Of a DNA stretch of 49,114 bases, positions 19,701-26,818 are shown piece after piece. Origin of the DNA: CAUUCF01 sp045580225 (lineage in GTDB: Bacteria; Pseudomonadota; Gammaproteobacteria; UBA9339). The translations under genes and the position numbers were made by a program. The notes under the pieces were generated by a model. That model did not search any database and was not told where the DNA came from. It saw only the letters and a program-made list of their open reading frames with translations. Position 1 is the stretch's first letter; each line of letters begins with the position of its first letter. Location: contig JAZNNJ010000023.1 in assembly GCA_045580225.1 (NCBI GenBank), positions 1 to 49,114 of the forward strand. Reading direction: 5' to 3'.

Positions 19701-21538
19701 CCAGCAAAAACTATACTCATTCTTTGTATTTCATCTAAAAACTCTTTTAACCAAGAAGGCTTGTATTCTGGATAAATTATTTTATCCCTTAAACGTTCGT
19801 AATTAGATAAATGTCGACTAGTTAAAATTTTACGATAAAAAAGAAAAAAGTAATCTAAGTCCTTTTTCTGTAACAAAAAAGTATCTTTACTTTCTTTTTC
19901 CCACCATTTTTCCCAATTTTTTAGTGGAATTAATTCTTGTTCTTTTTTTAAATTTTTAAAGATTTTTCGAATAATTAATTTAGAATTTTCATCAACAACC
20001 AAAAAATATTTTAATAAAAAATTCTCAACATCCCTATTTACAAAAGAAATCGGTAATTTATTAATTAAAAACAAATAATTATTAAATTTATCTATACTTA
20101 TCCATTCAACTGTTGGCAAAAATGTATTATTCCTAAAAACATGATATTGAGCAAAACGACGCCATAACCATAGAGATTTTGGTTGTTTTTGCTGGCTATA
20201 ATAAATATCAGCAAATTTAGGAATTATTTCGGGATAAACAACTAAGCATTCGCAATTTTTTACTAAAGATTTAGTACCAACGTTATCAACATATTTTTTT
20301 TGTTGAATTACACAATCACTCTTGCTATTTTTTGCTATCTTACTATCGCTAGATATTAACTTAATATTTTTTACCGGATTACTATCAAATTTTTTACTAC
20401 AAAACCTATCTAAATCTTGATAAAGATTGTATAGATTCATAAATCGTGTAAAAAAATTTTGTTTTTTTAAATCCGTAGTTTTATCCGGATGACATGTTAA
20501 TAATATTTCACGTTTTTTCGTATTTATCTGTGATATTTCCGTTATTCCCATCTCCCTTAACAGAAACTTTCGATATTCCTGGATATCTTCTTCGCTTAAT
20601 TCGATATAATCACCACTCCAATGCTCCCAATCTTTAAAATCTTTTTGTTCATTATTATTTGTATTTATATTATCGAAAATTATATTATCCTTTGATATGA
20701 TAACAATATCTGGATCACGTTTAATTAGCTCATATCCATGATTAGATCTATGATCTGCAAAATTACCTATTTTTAACTGCATACCTAAACTAAATTGCCA
20801 ACCCCGCTGATCTTTTTGAGTTTCACCAAAAAAAATCATTGGACAACGAATATTGGTCAATCTATACTCTATTTTTCCACGCCCACCAACCAAATTGCTA
20901 CCATTTTTACCGAAATAATAATTAGTTAACCACAACGACCATCGAGAATTAAATTCTCTGCCCAATACCAAGTCTCCGCCTGATAAAACAGTTTCAGACT
21001 TCTTTTTATTAAAATACACCCTTTCTTCATTCTTAAAAAAGGGTTGGTAATAATTTCCGCCAAAAAACCAATTACGATACCATATTTCTCCACCACACAT
21101 TAATTGTTGGTAATCATTTAAATTACCTTGTCGATAATCAAATCCTACATAAATACCCCAAAGATTATCTAAATTTTTACCTTTTCGAAAACCCAAATGT
21201 CCGTTAAACTCCAAACGATTAGTTTCATATAATCTTAAATCACAAAATAAAATTTGGTTTAAATTCTGAACTAACGGCACAAATAAACGGTACTCACCTG
21301 AATAATGAAATTTTGTCTTAAAATTTTTGGCAAAAATAAAACTTAAATAAGGATTTATTGTAGTTGGAATTCCAATATTATCTTCATGTCTAATAATATG
21401 TGTTTGTCGTAACTTCTTTAATTCATATCCAGAAAGATTAAAATCTTGTATTTTATCTGTCGAATTACTTTCTACATCACTAAAACAATTGGATGAAATA
21501 AAAATATGCAACACGATTAAAACTATAATCTTTTTCAT
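13724..21538 (-). CDS. Giant exported multidomain protein: beta-barrel, J-domain, SecA-like ATPase, LRAT-like C-terminus
   Basis: A single uninterrupted frame of 2604 codons, about 300 kDa. Residues 1-20 form a signal peptide. Residues about 33-260 are alternating beta-strand sequence resembling an inverse-autotransporter barrel (Gly-Phe-Asp-Tyr-Arg, then Gly-Glu-Ile-Trp-Tyr-Arg and Gly-Asn-Tyr-Tyr-Gln-Pro). Residues about 318-385 look like a J-domain with H350-P-D352. The SecA-like ATPase spans about 900-1500: Walker A Gly-Thr-Gly-Glu-Gly-Lys-Ser 939-945, V1052-D-E-V-D1056, a Gly-Phe-Ser-Gly-Thr block at 1262, Gly-Gly-Arg-Gly-Thr-Asp around R1385, and R1413-I-D-D-Q with Gly-Arg-x-Gly-Arg-Gln-Gly. 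A long helical region, a hydrophobic hairpin (about 1959-1995) and more helices follow. The end has H2511/H2513 and N2583-N-C-Q-H-F2588, typical of LRAT/NlpC-P60 hydrolases. Residues 390-900 match nothing I know. Export and effector-like action in a host are inference. Confidence 0.85.
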   Translation of the reverse strand: MKKIIVLIVLHIFISSNCFSDVESNSTDKIQDFNLSGYELKKLRQTHIIRHEDNIGIPTTINPYLSFIFAKNFKTKFHYSGEYRLFVPLVQNLNQILFCDLRLYETNRLEFNGHLGFRKGKNLDNLWGIYVGFDYRQGNLNDYQQLMCGGEIWYRNWFFGGNYYQPFFKNEERVYFNKKKSETVLSGGDLVLGREFNSRWSLWLTNYYFGKNGSNLVGGRGKIEYRLTNIRCPMIFFGETQKDQRGWQFSLGMQLKIGNFADHRSNHGYELIKRDPDIVIISKDNIIFDNINTNNNEQKDFKDWEHWSGDYIELSEEDIQEYRKFLLREMGITEISQINTKKREILLTCHPDKTTDLKKQNFFTRFMNLYNLYQDLDRFCSKKFDSNPVKNIKLISSDSKIAKNSKSDCVIQQKKYVDNVGTKSLVKNCECLVVYPEIIPKFADIYYSQQKQPKSLWLWRRFAQYHVFRNNTFLPTVEWISIDKFNNYLFLINKLPISFVNRDVENFLLKYFLVVDENSKLIIRKIFKNLKKEQELIPLKNWEKWWEKESKDTFLLQKKDLDYFFLFYRKILTSRHLSNYERLRDKIIYPEYKPSWLKEFLDEIQRMSIVFAGQNILFFTAEEERKRHAFFRKHNLEWLEGYFKLLPVTTKQELDLLLDFLITFNISFETWSNYFSPEINSLQTFQYYLLFKQVFPKLSLGKILEKELEKFLDNELPWDIKLSFLIKIFPNLHKALDFIAYLNQYQNCLILWQLEDHTGKSLKFMLNNPIDLSVEDLQVWLTAVDQGDFLNSEQFWEQFINLNSENEEVIFAGKKAYEVVEKAYKLYPTVRLKNFNEFFSTNRLNNAILAEWQIPEDLNSCLFNYSGEKYYDNCLKEQYRNNDYYLWFDGVDQKTSLLERLIVIMEAGKIQFGYLPRFAQLFSAVLPLYFDKGSLLQVGTGEGKSYIVALHAILRSTYKEKVDISTTISILSERDAKIYAPFYAMFSCNVGELGWKMWQKIKVDNNQNQENQNLYHSDILYGDIESYISDDLQDTHYHDLRKSRQFDGTHIVDEVDYLFLDRNDHAVMIGNKFPGHDSFRLLFIDIWHFTNQILNALEFEDDSCVLKVKSLDNLELNKEGAIFHILVKLSKIFKERSQVPIEECEIWLDQIITDRLLQQGKIILPEHLHHFLNERKEMLIDNLFNSFSLHPLKDFVLERRNGFTSLEPIEISTGVEMEKVHLIDGLHSFLALSQNILLPEETVVSLEETYPYFYKKYSKLVGFSGTLGKSNDLMLLRKIYGVNPVIIPSFIVKSVAFLSVIWAENEEDWYFKIAKETNFYFKMHRTVIVIMETIKEVMNLKDILSKSFSKITEPILYIDSKNNSNDLDRELTGKDIIITTNLGGRGTDFKIDYLSILRGGGHLIKTKISSNQRIDDQAIGRVGRQGQPGSYQFILNLEKEFHSDCPVFNDIYYDAKIAENLYHCLLDVRERLAQVNYAAELEKFNWLQKKQHLKELKTEEERNWLMPFLPDIIFGKKGRDFFEIGIIVENNKLFACVNNRRIDLTSDILKFREETLDNLIKKVHNPSYLLNFYDDQLLRFLLIKYGFSKVVDLNLYGILEDEVKKQVGDKLVRELETYSIKQEKKYREVLLLKILFKEVSSYVDHKFIEKISLKIRDKKQQVDAKEIMWLHLIFQTWLEKNQLSLKSLIEKQLNESWSIFVSSLKFEFSPEEIIQKWIIQKQSILQNNRFFNNAIYYHQLVEYFQNTYDSVVEELNRYYWVLISSVPYQQRLIWCEEQSLLQENTHYLVWIRKLLVAQNRLNLAQKEIVKDTKANRKIVIEAKQEFVKNLEEVLNGINYHLDFHKIALLELPSDNQEEIIFQLSYISRLDQIYQACFDDLMLVKDSSQREKIILDTGSNFILGSLNLTATIKSLKLNYSDTNERPEITEICNQQLINNGFQKHNLIKIKLKPVKLIKRWGALGIGFLEIILGGAVFPFSSSVGSLLILNGLDVSVRVLDTIISDEDFNFKGVVINGLINVALNYGKSLCVSMLGKDSSSSDEVSDAQNKEHVFREAMWNAIKIKIKNLVTNTVLDRLNQKIILQKDHIADDVNEVINRLLKENKEILERILMTDFVNKNHLAKQNFEQMSLMMIKNLAENYYADNYRMLIDKRDAKNRLKELIDKVDKGLNCKNYVLNEYRGALQKLGKELPTYRQLFEEFLRKNYPSKFTEIGFDVKTEEDCVRLGELKDIGLEFITKIKEQQMHSKILENWLQNLGVQFVLSFQQNLNNDLKKLEIVSADLLIDTFKKYHIDNSVEKNENNNKLICEKNLVQRSNHVPIDKYKIIKSTPKRSLVSKTSKVALTKNMRKPKVSSLSLMNHAWIYDEIFGDNKLPEQMGLHISDYNEYLFKDLLRTGQNRYLSNEWQWQKFDYLLSPQFTVIDDKPFFEKVGDQVQYVGNIKSPKEIADFLNAPLNKYFRVKNVEDLVAKMPPNSLVLGERPLRGCKFLVKNPDVLSKYATSFNHNWRVVHRHVFYTDSKGQLHNLGFTSGKDPIFQEDLELISEYRFSPVATNINNLETFISDSVEYIRNKPRHSRYRFLLNNCQHFSEKIITVTLISNSTSS

Positions 21539-21605
21539 TATTTTACTTAAATTTTTAGAAAAAGTTTAAAATAAACCTCTAAAAAAAAGTATTCGTATAG
21601 AAAAC

Positions 21606-21623
21606 TTAGTAAAAAACTACTAA
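21606..21623. repeat. Small inverted repeat upstream of the giant gene
   Basis: Perfect 6-bp arms TTAGTA and TACTAA around a 6-base loop, 68 bp before the start of the giant gene in an otherwise featureless 216-bp AT-rich gap. It could be an operator or a weak hairpin. With this base composition chance is a real alternative. Confidence 0.25.
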
Positions 21624-21754
21624 ACAAAATTAAATTCTATTATTTCGAAATTATTTTTAATTTACCATCTAATACTAAAAAATATCACTTAGAAAATAAC
21701 ATAATTATCATTTAGTACAATCAATAACTTTACAATGATACAGAATGGATATTT

Positions 21755-22669
21755 TTACTTTTTGAATCCAAACATTTCAATAAAACGTAAAACTAAATTT
21801 TCTCGAATTAACTCTTCATTTAAATTAATCTGTTTTCTTGTTTTTTGTAAGTTAATTAACCAACTTTCAAATACAAAAATATTATGAAAATCTACACAAT
21901 AATTTTCACTAAATGAAATACAATTATTTGAAAAAATAGTTAATTGCTGCATTAATATGTAATAGATATTAATTAAATCATCTAGAACAAATTGATTCTG
22001 AATATTTTGTAAATTAAAAAAATTCGCAGGATTTTTTAAACAAATTTCCAATTCATTAATCAGATTAGGCAGATAAACCCCATATTTCTCGTGATACTTT
22101 TTCGCAATTAACGGAGTTTCTTGAAAACAAGAAAATTTGGAAGAAATTCCTTGTCTATGAAACCAAGTTTTAACTTTTTCAAAATTAATTTGTAAATAAA
22201 AAGGTTGACAACGACTATACACCGTAGGCAAAACTAATTCTAAATTAGAAGTTGCCATAATAAAATATACTTTGGGTGGTGGTTCTTCTAAAATTTTCAA
22301 AAAAGCGTTTTGAGCAAATATATTAAAATTACCTAAATCTTCAACAACAATAACTCTGCGATAATAATGCGGAGCAAAAGTCAACCACTCCTTCAATGCA
22401 CGCACTTCATCAACTTTAACAACTCCGTCATCTCCTACCAATTTAAAATAATCTGGATGAGCATGAGCTAAAAACCACCGACAAGATTGACAACAATTAC
22501 ATCCCTGATTTTCACTATTATCACATAACATAAATTGAGCAAACTTATGCAATAATTCTGATTTGCCTATACCTTTCCTACCAATAAACAACAAAGCATG
22601 AGAACATTTATCCTTCTTATCAGATAAACAATGCCATACATCATCAAACCAGGGATATAAATTTTCCAT
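21755..22669 (-). CDS. holB: DNA polymerase III delta' subunit
   Basis: Clamp-loader subunit that helps load the sliding clamp at the replication fork. Visible are the P-loop Gly30-Arg-Lys-Gly-Ile-Gly-Lys36-Ser, a zinc-binding Cys cluster (Cys-Asn-Cys-Cys-Gln-Ser-Cys, about 55-61), Leu-Glu-Glu-Pro-Pro, the sensor-1 Ala-Thr-Ser-Asn, and Ser-Arg-Cys-Gln. I chose the ATG at 22669 (304 aa); an in-frame TTG two codons upstream is possible but has no better ribosome site. The gene is divergent from rpoH across about 110 bp, so that gap must hold both promoters. tmk, often next to holB, is not here. The C-terminal domain is short of recognisable motifs, as usual in this family. Confidence 0.93.
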   Translation of the reverse strand: MENLYPWFDDVWHCLSDKKDKCSHALLFIGRKGIGKSELLHKFAQFMLCDNSENQGCNCCQSCRWFLAHAHPDYFKLVGDDGVVKVDEVRALKEWLTFAPHYYRRVIVVEDLGNFNIFAQNAFLKILEEPPPKVYFIMATSNLELVLPTVYSRCQPFYLQINFEKVKTWFHRQGISSKFSCFQETPLIAKKYHEKYGVYLPNLINELEICLKNPANFFNLQNIQNQFVLDDLINIYYILMQQLTIFSNNCISFSENYCVDFHNIFVFESWLINLQKTRKQINLNEELIRENLVLRFIEMFGFKK

Positions 22670-22691
22670 TTTCAATTATTTACAGTATAAT
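22663..22691 (+). promoter_or_regulatory. Candidate sigma70-type promoter for rpoH
   Basis: A perfect TATAAT at 22686-22691 is preceded, 17 bp upstream, by TTTCCA at 22663-22668 (4 of 6 matches to TTGACA). It points at rpoH with a leader of about 85 bases, and the -35 overlaps the holB start on the other strand. In AT-rich DNA such matches are common, so this is only a candidate. Confidence 0.33.
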
Positions 22692-22782
22692 TACGCGCAA
22701 GTAAACTATACTCAACAAAAAAAAATGTGCAATTACAAATCGTAACAAAAATGTTGAAAATATAGATGATTATGTTACCATA

Positions 22783-23634
22783 ATGAATATGGAAAATAGT
22801 TTAATTTGCAGCAACTTACCTTGTTCGTATAATACGAGTAACTCGTTAGATAGTTATTTACATTGGATTAATCAGATTCCTATGTTAACTTATGAAGAAG
22901 AAATTGATTTAACTAAGCAATTAGTTAGCAACAAGAGCGTAGCAGCAGGTAAGCGTTTAATTTTGAGCCACCTACGTTTTGTGGTTAAAATTGCTCGTGG
23001 TTATTTAGGATATGGTTTATCTTTAGCGGATTTAATCCAGGAAGGGACGCTAGGCCTAATTAAGGCAGTACAGCGTTTTAATCCTGAAAAAGGAGTTAGG
23101 CTTGCTACTTTTGCTATTCATTGGATTAAAGCAGAAATTCACGATTTTATTTTGCATAATTGGAGAATCGTAAAAATTGCAACAACCAAAGCCCAGCGTA
23201 AATTGTTTTTTAATTTGAGAAAAAAACATAAAGCATTAAATTGGTTTACTACTAATGAGGTAAAGGAAATTGCTAATGACTTAAAAGTTCCGGAAAAAGA
23301 AGTTAGAACTATGGAAGCAAGAATGTATGCTAACGATTTATCTTTAGATGTTTCTCCGGATGAAGATAATAATGCTAGTACACCTCCCATAGAGTACTTG
23401 GTAAAGCATGAAGAACAAGAAGATGTTTTTGAAGATCGGTCAGAATGTATATCTAAATTGCAAGAATACTTACAGAAATTAGATCCAAGAAGCAGGGATA
23501 TAGTTAAGCAACGTTGGCTCTCATCTACGAAGGTGACATTGCAAACTTTAGCTAAGAAATATAATGTTTCTTGTGAAAGAATTAGGCAAATTGAAGAAAA
23601 AGCAATGATAGTTTTACGTCATGCAATGCAATAA
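22783..23634 (+). CDS. rpoH: RNA polymerase heat-shock sigma factor (sigma 32)
   Basis: Alternative sigma factor that directs RNA polymerase to heat-shock promoters, 283 aa (E. coli 284). Region 2 has Asp-Leu-Ile-Gln-Glu-Gly-x-x-Gly-Leu and the Trp-Ile-Lys-Ala-Glu-Ile stretch. The RpoH box Gln-Arg-Lys-Leu-Phe-Phe-Asn-Leu-Arg-Lys starts at Q138 and is a perfect match, which separates it from RpoD and RpoS. Region 4.2 ends with Glu-Arg-Ile-Arg-Gln-Ile-Glu. A second ATG lies two codons downstream. The 3' end overlaps tsaD by 14 bp, an unusual partner: in many gammaproteobacteria rpoH follows ftsYEX. The coupling may tie tsaD expression to rpoH transcription. Confidence 0.96.
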   Translation: MNMENSLICSNLPCSYNTSNSLDSYLHWINQIPMLTYEEEIDLTKQLVSNKSVAAGKRLILSHLRFVVKIARGYLGYGLSLADLIQEGTLGLIKAVQRFNPEKGVRLATFAIHWIKAEIHDFILHNWRIVKIATTKAQRKLFFNLRKKHKALNWFTTNEVKEIANDLKVPEKEVRTMEARMYANDLSLDVSPDEDNNASTPPIEYLVKHEEQEDVFEDRSECISKLQEYLQKLDPRSRDIVKQRWLSSTKVTLQTLAKKYNVSCERIRQIEEKAMIVLRHAMQ

Positions 23635-24685
23635 GTTGAACAATTGTAATGTAATATTAGGAATTGAAACTTCATGTGATGAAACAGGTGTAGCTCTTTA
23701 TGACACTAAAAATATTAGGTTATTGGACCATTTAGTATACTCACAAATTGATTTGCACGCACAATACGGTGGAGTGGTTCCTGAATTAGCCTCGAGGAAT
23801 CACCTTGAAAAGTTACCTGTATTAGTTGAAGCTTTAATTTGCAGAAATAAATTATATTATTCTGACGTTAAAGCTATTTCATATACAGCAGGACCAGGTT
23901 TAATGGGCGCTTTGATGGTTGGAGCATCTTTTGCTAAAGCACTAGCTTTTGCTTTAAATGTTCCTTTAGTCCCGGTTAATCATTTAGAAGCTCACCTTTT
24001 AACCCCTTTCATCGAGACAGGATTACCTATATTTCCATTCTTAGGTTTATTAGTATCAGGTGGAAATACTTTGTTAGTTCTCGCTAGTGATATAGGAAAA
24101 TATCAAATATTAGGTGAAACACTAGATGACGCTGTGGGAGAAGTTTTCGACAAAGTAGCTAAAAAATTAGGTTTTCCTTATCCAGGTGGAGCTAAGTTAG
24201 CTAGCCTAGCAGATCAAGTATCAGATTCAGATATTATTTTTCCAATCCCTATGCAAAAACATCCAGGACTGGACTTTAGTTTTAGTGGTTTAAAAACATA
24301 TGCCATAAATCATATAAAATGTTTAGAAAAAAATAATTACGCTAAATTAGCTTACGCTTTTCAAGAAGCAATAACAAAGGCGTTGTTAATAAAAGTAAAA
24401 AAAGCCATTAAACAAAATCAAATAAATAATTTTATACTAGCTGGAGGAGTAAGTGCTAATAAAAAGATTAGACAAACTTTTTTACATTTAGGTTTAGAAA
24501 AAAATATCAATACCTTTATACCACCAATTAAGTGGAGTGGCGACAATGGTGCCATGATTGCGTTTGTTGGTAGTCTTTACTTAGAACGATACGGCGGTAT
24601 TGATTCTGATAAAATTTTAGCCAATCCAAGGTTAACTTTGGAAAATGCAAATAATGAATTATGGAAAGAATATGGAATTAATTAA
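23621..24685 (+). CDS. tsaD: tRNA N6-threonylcarbamoyladenosine transferase TsaD
   Basis: Catalytic subunit of the t6A37 tRNA-modification complex (with TsaB, TsaC and TsaE), which transfers the threonylcarbamoyl group to A37 of ANN-decoding tRNAs. The N-terminal Gly-Ile-Glu-Thr-Ser-Cys-Asp-Glu-Thr signature, the metal-binding H121 and H125 in Asn-His-Leu-Glu-Ala-His, the Asp-Asp-Ala-Val-Gly-Glu block and the late Gly-Gly-Val-Ser-Ala-Asn motif are all present. At 354 aa it is about 15 residues longer than usual; the extra N-terminal residues come from the ATG inside rpoH, and there is no later ATG before the conserved start. The universal partner genes are not in the window. Confidence 0.96.
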   Translation: MQCNKLNNCNVILGIETSCDETGVALYDTKNIRLLDHLVYSQIDLHAQYGGVVPELASRNHLEKLPVLVEALICRNKLYYSDVKAISYTAGPGLMGALMVGASFAKALAFALNVPLVPVNHLEAHLLTPFIETGLPIFPFLGLLVSGGNTLLVLASDIGKYQILGETLDDAVGEVFDKVAKKLGFPYPGGAKLASLADQVSDSDIIFPIPMQKHPGLDFSFSGLKTYAINHIKCLEKNNYAKLAYAFQEAITKALLIKVKKAIKQNQINNFILAGGVSANKKIRQTFLHLGLEKNINTFIPPIKWSGDNGAMIAFVGSLYLERYGGIDSDKILANPRLTLENANNELWKEYGIN

Positions 24686-25721
24686 AAAATGGGTAAAATG
24701 TTACCTGAATAATAGCGAAGCCTTATGTTTAATAATTATTTTAGTAGGATTAGGTTTATTTATATTTAGTTTTAGCACAATAGTCACCCCAATCTTATTA
24801 AGCATAATAATTAGCTATTTCGGTTCCTTGTTAATTAAAAAATTGATTAAAATAGGTTTACCTAGGTTAACGAGCGTACTGATAGTTTTTATTTTGTTCA
24901 TTAGTTTATTTATTTGGTTAGTTACTTGGTTACTGCCATTATTATGGGAAGAATTAAGAAATCTAATGAATATCTTGCCAAATATTATTTCTAGCTTAAA
25001 AATTTATCTAATCCAATTTCAGAGACATTTTCCCAAATTCTTTTCTGATGTACAAATTGAGCATTTCACCCAACAATTAAACCAAAGTATAAATTTAATA
25101 CTAAAACCAATCATAAGTTTTTCTTTCATGTCTATATTAAATTTAGCAACCTCAGTAGTTTATTTGATAATGGTACCGCTAATGGTGTTTTTTATTTTAA
25201 GAGATGAAGAATTAATTTTATCCTGGTTTATAAATTTTTTACCCAAACAACGTTTAACATTGCATAAAATTTGGAATGAATTCCGTTATAAATTGCAAAT
25301 TTATATACGTGGAAAGGTAACTTTAGCTATTTTATCAGGTTTGATAAGTTTTATTGTTTTTAAATGGTTAGGTTTACGATATAATGCTCTACTCGGTTTT
25401 CTAGTAGGATTATCCGCTTTTGTACCGTATGTAGGATTAGTTATTGTCTCAGTTTTAATTATCGTAATCGCTCTCTTTCAGTGGGGAGTTAGTAGAAATT
25501 TCTGGTATGTAATTTCAGCACATGTTCTAATAAATTTTTTAGAAGCAAATTTATTAGAACCTATTTTCTTTGCAGAATTAATGCAATTATCTCCATTGGT
25601 AATCATCCTATCGGTACTATTATTTGGACACTTATTCGGCTTTTGGGGTATATTTTTGGCCATTCCTATGGCTGCTTTAGCACAAACACTATTAAAAAAC
25701 TGGCCACATAATAATTTGTGA
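24672..25721 (+). CDS. AI-2E (PerM/TqsA-type) family membrane permease
   Basis: Integral membrane protein with about eight helices. The family pattern is visible in the second half: a loop with Tyr-Ile-Arg-Gly-Lys, then Phe-Val-Pro-Tyr-Val-Gly and Asn-Phe-Leu-Glu-Ala-Asn-Leu-Leu-Glu-Pro, and a final Phe-Gly-Phe-Trp-Gly-Ile-Phe-Leu-Ala-Ile-Pro. Members include TqsA, linked to autoinducer-2, PerM, and sodium/proton antiporters; the substrate cannot be told from sequence. I favour the ATG at 24672, which follows GGAAAG at good spacing and overlaps tsaD by 14 bp, giving 349 aa. An in-frame ATG at 24645 would add nine residues. It is the last gene of the rpoH-tsaD unit. Confidence 0.9.
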   Translation: MELIKKWVKCYLNNSEALCLIIILVGLGLFIFSFSTIVTPILLSIIISYFGSLLIKKLIKIGLPRLTSVLIVFILFISLFIWLVTWLLPLLWEELRNLMNILPNIISSLKIYLIQFQRHFPKFFSDVQIEHFTQQLNQSINLILKPIISFSFMSILNLATSVVYLIMVPLMVFFILRDEELILSWFINFLPKQRLTLHKIWNEFRYKLQIYIRGKVTLAILSGLISFIVFKWLGLRYNALLGFLVGLSAFVPYVGLVIVSVLIIVIALFQWGVSRNFWYVISAHVLINFLEANLLEPIFFAELMQLSPLVIILSVLLFGHLFGFWGIFLAIPMAALAQTLLKNWPHNNL

Positions 25722-25815
25722 AAGTATTGTAAAAAATACTCGTGAAAAATTTACATTAAAAATAATTAAAATCTGGAAAAATATAAAAAATATTATACAA
25801 AAGTTAAAAAAACAC

Positions 25816-25844
25816 TTTATTATTTTACAATAAACTGTTATATA
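25816..25844 (+). promoter_or_regulatory. Candidate extended -10 promoter for the methyltransferase block
   Basis: TTTATT at 25816-25821, a 17-bp spacer, and TATATA at 25839-25844 with an upstream TG (25836-25837). The predicted start lies about 33 bases before the ATG, and a strong GAGAGGA ribosome site sits at 25874-25880. The surrounding 162 bp are almost pure A and T, so false matches are easy; the strong ribosome site is the firmer part. Confidence 0.35.
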
Positions 25845-25883
25845 AATAAATAAATTAAAAAATAATTTATTTAGAGAGGACAT

Positions 25884-26756
25884 ATGCAAAATAATATTAC
25901 GACCGAAAATGAAAAAAATCATTTGATTGAGTTACTTAACAAAAAAGGCATTTCTGTTAAATTTGATGAGAAAAACAGGTTGGTATACTTAAATAATTTT
26001 TCTGTGCGTTACCTAAGCAAAACAGCTATCGTGCAAGATATGACCTCGCTATTTTTAGACCATCAATATTACTTCAAATCACGCAATAATAAACCGTTAA
26101 TTTTCGACGTAGGGAGTGAAGTCGGTACTAGTGTAATCTTTTTTAAATTTCTGTACCCTAATGCTAGAATTATTTCCTTCGAACCCCATCCTTTAGCCTA
26201 CCAAATAATTAAAGAAAATGTTGAAAATAATAAACTCAAAGATGTTGAAATTATTAATGCTGCAGTTGCTAAAGATAATGGTCAAGCCTTTATATACGGA
26301 GATGCAGAATATATCAACGGTGAGTGTAATATCCTTGGTTGTTCAACTATTGAAGCTTGGGGAAATCAACGTTCTTCTTGTACTAAAATGCCTACCAAGC
26401 TAGTAAAGTTATCAGAATACATTAATGAACCCATTGATTTACTGAAATTAGACGTTGAAGGCGCTGAATATGATGTATTTGAAGAATTACAACAAGCTAA
26501 CAAATTTAAACTTATCCAAAATATTATAATGGAAATACATCAATGGGATGGATGTTCTAGAGAAGGTATAATTGAAACTTTAAAAAACAATGATTTTATT
26601 AGTTTTTTATTAGAAGACATGTCAATTGATATGAATTGTCCAGAAGAAAATCGTAAATGGATACAGGAACACGATATCAAGCTTTCGATACTTAAAGCAA
26701 GCAAATGTAGCGAAAACGATATTTTTTTTAACAAAACGGAAAATATTTTATTATAA
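25884..26756 (+). CDS. FkbM-family SAM-dependent methyltransferase
   Basis: Protein of 290 aa with a class I methyltransferase fold. An N-terminal helical part of about 70 residues precedes motif I, Phe-Asp-Val-Gly-Ser-Glu-Val-Gly-Thr (about 73-81), then Phe-Glu-Pro-His-Pro. The FkbM hallmark Leu-Lys-Leu-Asp-Val-Glu-Gly-Ala-Glu has its Asp at 190, followed by Ile-Met-Glu-Ile-His-Gln with E217. FkbM enzymes methylate hydroxyls on polyketides, sugars and other small molecules; the substrate here is unknown. The gene is preceded by a strong ribosome site. It is a clear paralogue of the N-terminal part of the next gene, which suggests tandem duplication. No sugar or polyketide genes lie nearby, so a conventional biosynthetic role has no support from context. 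Confidence 0.88.
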   Translation: MQNNITTENEKNHLIELLNKKGISVKFDEKNRLVYLNNFSVRYLSKTAIVQDMTSLFLDHQYYFKSRNNKPLIFDVGSEVGTSVIFFKFLYPNARIISFEPHPLAYQIIKENVENNKLKDVEIINAAVAKDNGQAFIYGDAEYINGECNILGCSTIEAWGNQRSSCTKMPTKLVKLSEYINEPIDLLKLDVEGAEYDVFEELQQANKFKLIQNIIMEIHQWDGCSREGIIETLKNNDFISFLLEDMSIDMNCPEENRKWIQEHDIKLSILKASKCSENDIFFNKTENILL

Positions 26757-26778
26757 ACAAGTTGTAAAAGCTTATATG

Positions 26779-26795
26779 TACAAAGTATTGTTGTA
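26779..26795. repeat. Inverted repeat upstream of the fusion gene
   Basis: TACAA and TTGTA arms around seven bases. A second short palindrome, ACAAGTTGT, lies at 26757-26765. Both sit in the 62-bp gap before the methyltransferase-kinase gene and could be an operator, but they are short and AT-rich. Confidence 0.2.
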
Positions 26796-26818
26796 ATGAA
26801 AAATCAAAAGATGATAGT

